Shown: piece after piece, positions 1 to 4,827 of the stretch
Layout: every line of letters begins with the position of its first letter
Numbering within the stretch: position 1 is the stretch's first letter
Assembly (NCBI GenBank): GCA_003551785.1
Contig: PUNP01000902.1
Coordinates: forward strand, 1-7,991
Direction: 5' to 3'
From: Candidatus Brocadiaceae bacterium
Lineage (GTDB): Bacteria > Planctomycetota > Brocadiia > SM23-32
DNA length: 7,991 nt
The notes under the pieces: generated by a model
Database searches by the model: none
Seen by the model: only the letters and a program-made list of their open reading frames with translations
Told to the model about the DNA's origin: nothing
Position numbers and translations under genes: made by a program

Positions 1-858
1 AAGATCGATGAGTTTATACGGCAATCCGTTTTTCCCGAGTCCATCTCCTATTGCTTCGGCCATCCGTCGCGTAGCGCCCCACATTGTGTCATAAAGCAAA
101 ACCGCTCTGTTTTCCGGCTCCTGCCTGGCCCATTGCTGATATTGTTCGACGATTCGGAGCGGTTCATCACGCCACAAAACGCCATGACTGGGCGCAATCA
201 TCTCGACCGGCACGTTTAAATCAAGCAGTTCCTGAATTTTTTTGGTGACCAGCGGGCTGAAAGGGGTGAGGATATTCACATAATACTTTAAAGCTTCTTC
301 GTACAATTCCTTATTATCGACCTGGTCGTTAAATCGATAGGCACTCGCATAATGCTGGCCGAAAGCATCATTAGGCATTAAAATTTTGTTTTCATTCAGG
401 TAGGTGAACATGCTGTCCGGCCAGTGGAGCATCGGGGCGGTGATAAAAGTGAGTGTCTCATTTCCGATATCTAAAGTGTCTCCGGAAGCGACAGTGTTGA
501 AATTCCAGTTTTTATGGAAATGCCCTTTGATATTTTTTTCGCCCATTTTTGAGCAGATAATTTCTGCCTGGGGCGCGTGCCTGAGGACTTCAGCAAGTGC
601 CCCGGCGTGGTCTGTTTCGGCGTGATTAGCGACAACAATATCAATTTCTGCGGGGTTGATGATCTCTGAAATATTCTCAATGAGCCTTTCCTTAAAAGGC
701 CCCCAAACCGTATCAACCAGCACTTTTTTTTCATCTAAGATGAGGTATGAGTTATAAGTAGAGCCTCTGTGGGTTGAAAGTTCATGGCCGTGGAAAGATC
801 GCAGGTCCCAATCAACAACGCCTACCCAATAAATATTTTCTGCTATTTTTTCAATCAT
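1..858 (-). CDS. fprA: A-type flavodiiron protein (FprA family NO/O2 reductase), C-terminus cut by window edge
   Basis: Reading minus from the ATG at 858 gives 286 uninterrupted codons to the window edge, starting MIEKIAENIYWVG. Flavodiiron proteins are soluble enzymes that reduce O2 to water or NO to N2O at a diiron site, fed by FMN and usually by rubredoxin. The metallo-beta-lactamase-like domain carries the full set of family iron ligands: H79, E81, D83 and H84 in HAETDHAG, H145 in LHWPDSM, D164 in NDAFGQH and H225 in PSHGVLW. A flavodoxin domain starts near residue 253, with the FMN phosphate loop at YDTMWGATRRMA (256-267). The family is about 400 residues, so roughly 115 are missing, including any rubredoxin extension. 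A strong ribosome site (AGGAG) precedes the start. The gene lies 17 bp after an Rrf2 regulator and is probably co-transcribed with it. Whether NO or O2 is preferred cannot be told from sequence. Confidence 0.96.
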   Translation of the reverse strand, partial: MIEKIAENIYWVGVVDWDLRSFHGHELSTHRGSTYNSYLILDEKKVLVDTVWGPFKERLIENISEIINPAEIDIVVANHAETDHAGALAEVLRHAPQAEIICSKMGEKNIKGHFHKNWNFNTVASGDTLDIGNETLTFITAPMLHWPDSMFTYLNENKILMPNDAFGQHYASAYRFNDQVDNKELYEEALKYYVNILTPFSPLVTKKIQELLDLNVPVEMIAPSHGVLWRDEPLRIVEQYQQWARQEPENRAVLLYDTMWGATRRMAEAIGDGLGKNGLPYKLIDL

Positions 859-875
859 TGCTAACTCCTGTGAAA

Positions 876-1301
876 TTATGTAGAATCTTTATTTGATGTA
901 TTGACATACTCAGCTACGTCGCTGAGTTTTACATTTTCGAGTTCATTCACCAACTTTTGCCCGATTGTGCCGAGCAGGTTTTGCACGCCGCACGACCCGG
1001 TATTTTCACAGATATCGGGATTCGAGAAGCAAACATTCATGCTAATCGGCCCCTGTACGGCAACAATGACATCGTATAAGGAAATATTCTCCGGTTTATC
1101 CTGCAGCACATAACCCCCAAACGGCCCGCGTTTTGATACAACGATCCCGGCGGTTTTTAGCTGTTGCATTATTTTACGAAGAAACACGATGGGTACCGAT
1201 TCACGTTCGGCGAGTTGAGATGTGGAGAGTTGCTTACCGGTCAGGGCCAGATGGGCAAGTGCCCTTATGGCATAATCTGTATTTCTGTTGATTAATTCCA
1301 T
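876..1301 (-). CDS. Rrf2 family transcriptional regulator with three-cysteine Fe-S motif
   Basis: This is a 141-residue protein, the usual Rrf2 length, starting with the typical MELINRNTDYAIRALAHLAL. A winged helix-turn-helix occupies about residues 1-65, with the recognition region near 27-48 and the family wing signature RGPFGGY at 58-64. Cysteines at 91, 98 and 104 (C-X6-C-X5-C, in CFSNPDIC and TGSCG) match the position where IscR, NsrR and relatives bind an Fe-S cluster, so a redox, NO or iron-sulfur sensor is likely. That is family knowledge; the ligand is not proven here. It sits 17 bp upstream of a flavodiiron gene, a known kind of pairing in which the repressor controls the NO/O2-reducing enzyme. 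No clear Shine-Dalgarno sequence precedes its ATG, and the 29-bp gap to the preceding protease gene is AT-rich, so translation may depend on coupling or be weak. Confidence 0.93.
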   Translation of the reverse strand: MELINRNTDYAIRALAHLALTGKQLSTSQLAERESVPIVFLRKIMQQLKTAGIVVSKRGPFGGYVLQDKPENISLYDVIVAVQGPISMNVCFSNPDICENTGSCGVQNLLGTIGQKLVNELENVKLSDVAEYVNTSNKDST

Positions 1302-1330
1302 TGATTTTTATACGATACTTGAAAACTTTG

Positions 1331-2476
1331 CTATTCACTCAAATCTGCTTTAAGCTGGATGAAATCCATAAGGTCGCGCAGACTCAGCATCCCAACCGGT
1401 ATCTCGTCCTGCGTAGCAACCAATCGCTTTCCCTGTTCACTGCCGAGAGCAGATAATGCATTTAAAGCGGAAGTGTCAGGACTTATTTTATACTTTTCTA
1501 CATCCTTATCCATTATATCCTTTACTTTAATGTTTTGCCAATGCGCCTTGTTTATCTTTCCGGGATATAATGAGTAAACAATGCCGGTAAGACGGCCATC
1601 ACCGTTAATTACGGGAAAAACGGTAAAGTGGTAGGGCAAAACAAATTCTTGCACGAAACGGTCAATAGACAACTCCTGCTTTACACATACGGGGGGCGAT
1701 GTCATGAATTTACCGACAGACTCTCCTTCAAGATTCTTATGAACAACGACATTTCTGACGCTTGTGCTTGCAGCCTGGCGGAGGAAAAAGCCGAGAAACA
1801 TGAGCCATATCCCGCTGATACCTCCGGCGTAGAAGAGGCTGAAGACACCGATGATAATCATAAATGCACCAAAAGCCGAACCCACGAAAGCTGCTGCTTT
1901 GGTGGCTGAAAGCAAGCTGTCGGTAATCCCCCAAAGGAAGCTTCGCAAAACGCGCCCGCCGTCCAGTGGGAAGGCCGGCAGACTGTTGAATGCTGCAAGG
2001 GCGAAATTGATAATAGCGAGGTATTGGACAAGCGAAGTCCATATCGGCGAAACACCTAAGACGAACCGCAGAAGGGCCCATATTGATACAAAAAAAGCAG
2101 AAATGAGCAGGCTGGAAAGAGGACCTACTACTGCCATAAAAAACTCGGCAGAGGCGGTAGGAGGCTCAGCCTCCATTTCACTGACACCACCGAATATAAA
2201 CAAGGTTATCCCTTTTACCGGCATACCCGTTTGACGCGCAACGATCGAGTGCGCTAATTCGTGTATCAGCAGGCTGGCAAACAATCCTATTGCACCGGCT
2301 ATCCCCAACGACCAAATCATCCAACGCGCAGCTTCATCTTCCCCAAGCCACCTATGGAATAAACCATGACGGCTTGAGAGCGAAAAAACGATGAGGAAGA
2401 ACAGTAAGAACCACGTGGGATTGACCTTTATAGGAAAGCCAAAAATCTTAAATAATGTCCGGTTTTTCCCCAACAT
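1331..2476 (-). CDS. Membrane site-2-type zinc metalloprotease (peptidase M50) with C-terminal CBS pair
   Basis: This 381-residue integral membrane protein has several hydrophobic segments in its first 235 residues and a soluble tail. The zinc site is HELAH at 72-76 in a membrane segment, preceded by a hydrophobic stretch (GLFASLLI). The second metal-site motif is FPLDGGR (169-175), whose D172 is the expected third ligand. The family phrase GITLFIFGG is at 89-97. Residues about 250-310 and 315-375 look like two CBS domains (GKFMTSPPVCV and VKDIMDKDVEKY starts), which commonly bind adenosine nucleotides. Members of this M50B/CBS group cleave membrane-embedded substrates such as anti-sigma factors; the substrate here is unknown. 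It starts 5 bp after the stop of the 140-residue gene, so translational coupling is likely, and only a weak purine stretch (CGAGAA) serves as ribosome site. Confidence 0.93.
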   Translation of the reverse strand: MLGKNRTLFKIFGFPIKVNPTWFLLFFLIVFSLSSRHGLFHRWLGEDEAARWMIWSLGIAGAIGLFASLLIHELAHSIVARQTGMPVKGITLFIFGGVSEMEAEPPTASAEFFMAVVGPLSSLLISAFFVSIWALLRFVLGVSPIWTSLVQYLAIINFALAAFNSLPAFPLDGGRVLRSFLWGITDSLLSATKAAAFVGSAFGAFMIIIGVFSLFYAGGISGIWLMFLGFFLRQAASTSVRNVVVHKNLEGESVGKFMTSPPVCVKQELSIDRFVQEFVLPYHFTVFPVINGDGRLTGIVYSLYPGKINKAHWQNIKVKDIMDKDVEKYKISPDTSALNALSALGSEQGKRLVATQDEIPVGMLSLRDLMDFIQLKADLSE

Positions 2477-2481
2477 GCCAA

Positions 2482-2904
2482 CTATTCTCGTGGCAATTTG
2501 AATGTTTCCCGAACCTTGGCCATCATCTGAGGTTCAGTCATTTTCTTATCTGCATTATCTATGGCATGCAATTTTCCATTAAGTGACTTATCTTCGTCCA
2601 GTATTGATGCAAACTCCTTTTTGGCTTGCCCAGGTCCGAATAAGTATATTTTTTTAGCCCTTTTAATGACTTTATTTAATTTTTTATAAAAGCGTTTAAG
2701 CTGTTCATGACGCCTATGCTCAACCGAAGCATGCGCTACGGCGCCGGAGGCCACATTAGGTTTCCGCATACTGTCTGTAGGCTCTCCTTCTTCCTGATAA
2801 TTTGATTCGATTGTTTCTAAATCGATATCTGCGTTTTTATCCGCCCAAAACAACCTTGCCTTACGATGGTCCAACCATATCCCAACGAATGGCTTCTGAT
2901 CCAT
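2482..2904 (-). CDS. Conserved 140-residue protein with IWLDHRKA and GPGxAK motifs (possible release-factor-like fold)
   Basis: The start at 2904 is chosen because AAAGGAG lies 5 nt upstream and the protein then begins MDQKPFVGIWLDHRKA, the typical opening of this family. The same frame is open upstream to 3081, but that part overlaps the promoter and is not protein-like. The 140 residues are soluble and very basic in the middle (HRRHEQLKRFYKKLNKVIKRAKK, 63-85, split here only by motif). IYLFGPGQAKKEF follows at 86-98, then KMTEPQMMAKVRETF near the C-terminus. I recognise this as a widespread but uncharacterised family. GPGxAK resembles the motif of the eRF1/Pelota-like domain in bacterial release-factor-like (baeRF) and host-attachment proteins, so a link to translation or ribosome stress is possible, but this is inference. 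It is the first gene of the tight four-gene set and has its own promoter and structured leader. Confidence 0.88.
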   Translation of the reverse strand: MDQKPFVGIWLDHRKARLFWADKNADIDLETIESNYQEEGEPTDSMRKPNVASGAVAHASVEHRRHEQLKRFYKKLNKVIKRAKKIYLFGPGQAKKEFASILDEDKSLNGKLHAIDNADKKMTEPQMMAKVRETFKLPRE

Positions 2905-2909
2905 GTTCG

Positions 2910-2920
2910 CTCCTTTGGAG
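2910..2920 (-). promoter_or_regulatory. Ribosome binding site that decides the start of the 140-residue gene
   Basis: On the minus strand AAAGGAG occupies 2916-2910, five bases before the ATG at 2904. The full stretch reads CTCC-AAA-GGAG, so the site could close on itself as a 4-bp hairpin with a three-base loop. This may tune access by the ribosome, although such a tight loop is only marginally stable. Confidence 0.8.
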
Positions 2921-2938
2921 TTAGAGTAGAAAAGAACA

Positions 2939-3023
2939 TGAAAAAACGTAAATATCCAAATAATTTGACATATTTGATCTTCACCTACGCAAAAAAAGCG
3001 AAGGTAAAAGCACGTTTTTTCAC
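2939..3023 (-). promoter_or_regulatory. Structured 5' leader, drawable as a three-way junction
   Basis: The closing stem pairs TGAAAAAACGT (2939-2949) with ACGTTTTTTCA (3012-3022): 11 perfect pairs, extended in RNA by a G-U pair on each side (2938/3023 and 2950/3011). Inside are two more hairpins. One is 2983-2990 with 2998-3005 (ACCTACGC / GCGAAGGT, one mismatch, loop of seven identical bases). The other is 2957-2962 with 2971-2976 (CAAATA / TATTTG, 8-base loop). Linkers are about 6-7 nt. The element lies between the predicted transcription start (about 3046) and the ribosome site (2916-2910). It matches no riboswitch class I know, and the pairs are AT-rich. A thermosensor, protein-binding leader or chance pairing are alternatives. 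Confidence 0.45.
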
Positions 3024-3052
3024 TAAACACTTCAAGATTACTTATTAATTCC

Positions 3053-3081
3053 ATAATAAGCTTTTTGACAATATCTGTCAA
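3053..3081 (-). promoter_or_regulatory. Near-consensus sigma70 promoter for the four-gene set
   Basis: On the minus strand the -35 box is TTGACA (3081-3076, perfect consensus), the spacer is exactly 17 bases (3075-3059), and the -10 box is TATTAT (3058-3053, five of six). Initiation would fall near 3046, giving a leader of about 140 nt before the ATG at 2904. A/T-rich DNA lies upstream of -35. It is the strongest promoter I can see in the window. Confidence 0.8.
3065..3081. promoter_or_regulatory. Palindrome TTGACA-N5-TGTCAA overlapping the -35 box (candidate operator)
   Basis: TTGACA at 3065-3070 and TGTCAA at 3076-3081 form a perfect inverted repeat with a 5-base centre. The right arm, read on the minus strand, is the -35 box and the left arm lies within the spacer. 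A dimeric regulator bound here would block polymerase. The Rrf2 protein encoded in the same set is one candidate, but the site does not match the longer Rrf2 operators I know. Confidence 0.5.
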
Positions 3082-3173
3082 TGGTATTTTTGCAAAAGAA
3101 GTGCCTAAGCATTTTCAGAGAGTGGGATCTGAAAATGGAGGGCCTTTGGCGCAGTACGGATAAATATACCATT
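3080..3173. repeat. Nested inverted repeat: outer 8-bp arms around a perfect 10-bp hairpin
   Basis: The outer arms are AATGGTAT (3080-3087) and ATACCATT (3166-3173). Inside, CATTTTCAGA (3110-3119) and TCTGAAAATG (3128-3137) form a perfect 10-bp stem with an 8-base loop. A separate 10-base palindrome, TTTTGCAAAA, is at 3088-3097. The element abuts the promoter's -35 box on its upstream side. Neither strand has a T-run directly after the inner stem, so it is not a standard intrinsic terminator. It could be an operator region or a remnant of a small inverted-repeat element. Confidence 0.6.
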
Positions 3174-3221
3174 TCATGAATCAGTTTGGTATTCTCTTCT
3201 TATTTTGGCCCATCATGATAA

Positions 3222-3242
3222 CCACGGGGACAAGCCCCGTGG
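3222..3242. repeat. Palindromic repeat copy 1 (GC-rich 8-bp hairpin, ACAAG loop)
   Basis: CCACGGGG at 3222-3229 and CCCCGTGG at 3235-3242 are perfect complements around the loop ACAAG (3230-3234). A near-identical copy lies 66 bp away in the same orientation. It lies in non-coding DNA between the response regulator and the four-gene promoter. No T-tract follows immediately on either strand, so it is more like a REP-type palindrome than a terminator. Confidence 0.8.
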
Positions 3243-3287
3243 AGTCTCCTGTTGTTGATTCTTTTTTCTTATACTCAGTCATGCAAG

Positions 3288-3308
3288 CCACGGGCACAAG
3301 GCCCGTGG
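3288..3308. repeat. Palindromic repeat copy 2 (same loop, one compensated pair)
   Basis: CCACGGGC at 3288-3295 and GCCCGTGG at 3301-3308 pair perfectly around the same loop, ACAAG (3296-3300). Compared with copy 1, the pair next to the loop is C-G instead of G-C. Both sides changed together and the stem stayed intact, which is what selection for the hairpin, or copying from diverged family members, would give. GGGGAGG follows directly. Confidence 0.8.
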
Positions 3309-3310
3309 GG

Positions 3311-3350
3311 GGAGGCGAATAGCAACGAAGGGATCAAACCTCCACGGGGC
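3311..3350. repeat. Partial third copy of the palindrome arm, with complementary flank
   Basis: CCACGGGG recurs at 3342-3349 without a complementary arm beside it. CTCCACGGGGC (3340-3350) is the exact complement of 3234-3244 (GCCCCGTGGAG) in copy 1. CCTCC (3339-3343) can also pair with GGAGG (3311-3315). This looks like a half copy of the repeat or a long-range closing stem around copy 2. Confidence 0.5.
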
Positions 3351-3358
3351 ATATTCCA

Positions 3359-3377
3359 TAGTGACAGGGGGTCACTA
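3359..3377. repeat. Perfect 7-bp hairpin TAGTGAC / GTCACTA
   Basis: TAGTGAC (3359-3365) and GTCACTA (3371-3377) flank the loop AGGGG. It lies 27 bp past the stop codon of the response regulator. In the transcribed (minus) direction it is not followed by a T-run, so it is at most a weak terminator or an RNA-stabilising 3' hairpin. It differs in sequence from the CCACGGG palindromes nearby. Confidence 0.6.
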
Positions 3378-3404
3378 AAACTTGTGCTGATACGACGTGT
3401 GCAT

Positions 3405-3791
3405 TCACGATAAAATTTTATTTACTGTAGCGGCTAATCTTTTAGAATCCAAAGGTTTCTCAATGAATTCATCAACCGGCAGCCACACTTCGTCGGGACC
3501 GAATTTGAAAGAATTGCCCTGCTGATTGACTCCGGTCAGCATGATAATAGGGATAGTTTTGGTATCGGGATTATCCCGCAGCCAGCGCGCAGTTTCAAGA
3601 CCGGCCAGCTCCGTTTCCATCATAACGTCGAGAATAATCAGATCGGGATCAACTTCCGATGCTTTCTCCCGCCCTTCTTTCCCGCTATGCGCAGTATAAA
3701 CACGATAGCCGATTCCTTCCAGCATAATTTTATTTAATTCGACCAAATCAGGATCGTCATCCACTAAGAGTACGTTTTTTTGCTCGGACAT
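3405..3791 (-). CDS. Stand-alone response regulator receiver domain (CheY-like)
   Basis: The 128 residues form one REC domain with no output domain. The acidic pocket is D11-D12-D13 (VLLVDDDPD), the phospho-acceptor is D55 (LIILDVMM), the switch residue is T86 (MLTG) and the conserved lysine is K112 (EKP). The stretch between T86 and K112 is about four residues longer than in CheY and contains FKFGPDEVWLPVDEF, a pattern I associate with a particular group of single-domain regulators in anaerobes. Such proteins act by protein contact in phosphorelays, chemotaxis or enzyme control. No histidine kinase is in the window, so the partner is unknown. GGAGT lies 8-12 bases before the ATG, a good ribosome site. 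The gene is separated from the permease upstream by 135 bp, where I see no strong promoter. Confidence 0.94.
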   Translation of the reverse strand: MSEQKNVLLVDDDPDLVELNKIMLEGIGYRVYTAHSGKEGREKASEVDPDLIILDVMMETELAGLETARWLRDNPDTKTIPIIMLTGVNQQGNSFKFGPDEVWLPVDEFIEKPLDSKRLAATVNKILS

Positions 3792-3926
3792 CTTCTTACT
3801 CCGGTTAATTGCATAAATGCTTAAAACAGACTAAACGTGAATATTCAGTGTACATCGTCTACTCAATCAGCCATGCGCTGTGCCGGGCTAAACATGGCGC
3901 TCAATCCCTCTACAACTAAACAGCTT
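3792..3926. other. Intergenic gap between permease and response regulator
   Basis: The gap holds weak symmetry only. AACTAAA / TTTAGTT (3914-3920 and 3926-3932) spans the permease stop codon. GCCATG / CATGGC (3870-3875 and 3893-3898) has a 17-base loop. A 10-base palindrome, TGAATATTCA, is at 3838-3847. A possible minus-strand -35 (TTGAGT, near 3867) lacks a good -10. No intrinsic terminator with a T-run is visible, so read-through from upstream is possible. Confidence 0.5.
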
Positions 3927-4778
3927 TTAGTTCAAAACTTTTGCTCCGGCAGTTACGAAAAGATATGTAGCTGCGGCAAAAATGATGATAACTGCACCAC
4001 TGGGCATTTCCCATGAATAGCTGAACGCCAGACCAGTGGCGGTAAATATAGCACACAACACAATGGAGAGCATCATCATGGTGGACAGTTTCGTCGTAAA
4101 GTGCCCGGCAACGGCTGCCGGCAGGGTTAAAAGAGCTATCACCATAACGATACCTACAAGCTGCACCAAGAGAACAATAGTGAGTGCTGTAAGGCAAAGC
4201 AAAAGCATATAATAACATCCGACCTTGATGCCGCGGAGACGGGCGAACTCTTCGTCGAAACAGACGGCTAAAAAACGATTGTAAAACAAAACAGCTAAAA
4301 AGACCACCACAAGATCAAGAGCGGCGATCAGATATAAATCCCGGCTCCTGATCAGCAAAATGTCACCGAATAAATAGCTCATCGGATCAACATATGCGCT
4401 GGGAGTGCGAAAGATGAAAAGTGCTCCGATCGCCATACCTACCGCCCAAAGCGCCCCGATAACCGTATCTTCACGCTGTTTTGCATAAAGCGTAACTAAG
4501 CCTATAACTATGGCAGCCAGCAAAGCACTTAATGTAGCGCCATGTATAGGATCAATCCAGCTGATTCCCACCTGGTGCCTAAGATAAATCGCTGCTCCGA
4601 GCCCCCCCAATACACAATGAGCAATGGCCCCTGCAATATATGTGATACGCCGAACAACCACGTATGAACCAATTATGCCAAAAGCTACACTGGCGAGCAT
4701 ACCGGCTATAAAAGAATAGCGCAGCAAAGGCACATCTGCATCAAAAATAGCGTAAAAGAATTCTCGCATGGTCCACAT
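3927..4778 (-). CDS. Metal ABC transporter permease, ABC-3 (ZnuB/MntB-like) family
   Basis: The 283-residue protein is almost entirely hydrophobic, consistent with about eight membrane helices, and is of normal family length. Family landmarks include GAIAHCVLGGLGAAIYL (50-66), DPMSYLFGDILLI (131-143), the cytoplasmic coupling region CFDEEFARLRG (173-183), and VGIVMVIALLTLPAAVAG (208-225, cited in pieces), with MPSGAVIII near the end. These permeases form dimers that import Zn2+, Mn2+ or Fe2+ with an ATPase and a periplasmic binding protein. Neither partner is adjacent here, since rpoC is 48 bp upstream and a response regulator lies downstream. The metal cannot be read from the sequence. Two starts are possible, ATG at 4778 or ATG at 4769 (MREFFYAIF); neither has a strong ribosome site. 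Confidence 0.92.
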   Translation of the reverse strand: MWTMREFFYAIFDADVPLLRYSFIAGMLASVAFGIIGSYVVVRRITYIAGAIAHCVLGGLGAAIYLRHQVGISWIDPIHGATLSALLAAIVIGLVTLYAKQREDTVIGALWAVGMAIGALFIFRTPSAYVDPMSYLFGDILLIRSRDLYLIAALDLVVVFLAVLFYNRFLAVCFDEEFARLRGIKVGCYYMLLLCLTALTIVLLVQLVGIVMVIALLTLPAAVAGHFTTKLSTMMMLSIVLCAIFTATGLAFSYSWEMPSGAVIIIFAAATYLFVTAGAKVLN

Positions 4779-4827
4779 ATGTTAAATAACACAGAAGCGC
4801 TTTCATTTTTAAATAAAGTCGATGATA
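4779..4827. other. 48-bp rpoC-permease junction with 8-bp inverted repeat
   Basis: GAAGCGCT (4794-4801) is the exact complement of AGCGCTTC (4832-4839, the last codons of rpoC), with 30 bases between them. No T-run follows, so this is not an intrinsic terminator of the usual kind, and the permease may be read through from rpoC. The core AGCGCT is itself palindromic, so the match may be coincidental. Confidence 0.4.

Larger units (their letters stand above)
2905..3404. other. 500-bp gene-free interval dense in palindromes
   Basis: I find no convincing gene on either strand. From right to left it holds the TAGTGAC hairpin, a partial and two complete CCACGGG palindromes, the nested inverted repeat, the sigma70 promoter with its palindrome, and the structured leader with the ribosome site. 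It is by far the longest non-coding stretch of the window and separates the response regulator from the four-gene set. About 45 bp between the nested repeat and palindrome copy 1 (3174-3221) show nothing notable. Confidence 0.75.

Noticed and set aside
471..734. Minus-strand frame inside the flavodiiron gene
   Set aside because: Overlaps in another frame a region with all seven family metal ligands in order; it is a shadow.
1851..2234. Plus-strand open frame opposite the membrane protease gene
   Set aside because: It is antisense to a well-supported M50 gene and low in credible protein features.
2866..3048. 60-codon plus-strand frame in the leader region
   Set aside because: Lysine-rich product of AT-rich DNA, no ribosome site, antisense to the leader and gene start.
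2482..3081. Longer version of the 140-residue protein starting at 3081 (199 residues)
   Set aside because: The extra N-terminus has no family resemblance, its start lies inside the -35 box, and ATG 2904 has an excellent ribosome site.
3222..3308. Reading the CCACGGG hairpins as intrinsic terminators
   Set aside because: No T-run follows directly on either strand; two same-orientation copies with a conserved loop fit a repeat family better.
3222..3350. CRISPR array
   Set aside because: Only two full and one partial copy, self-palindromic throughout, no regular spacers and no cas genes.
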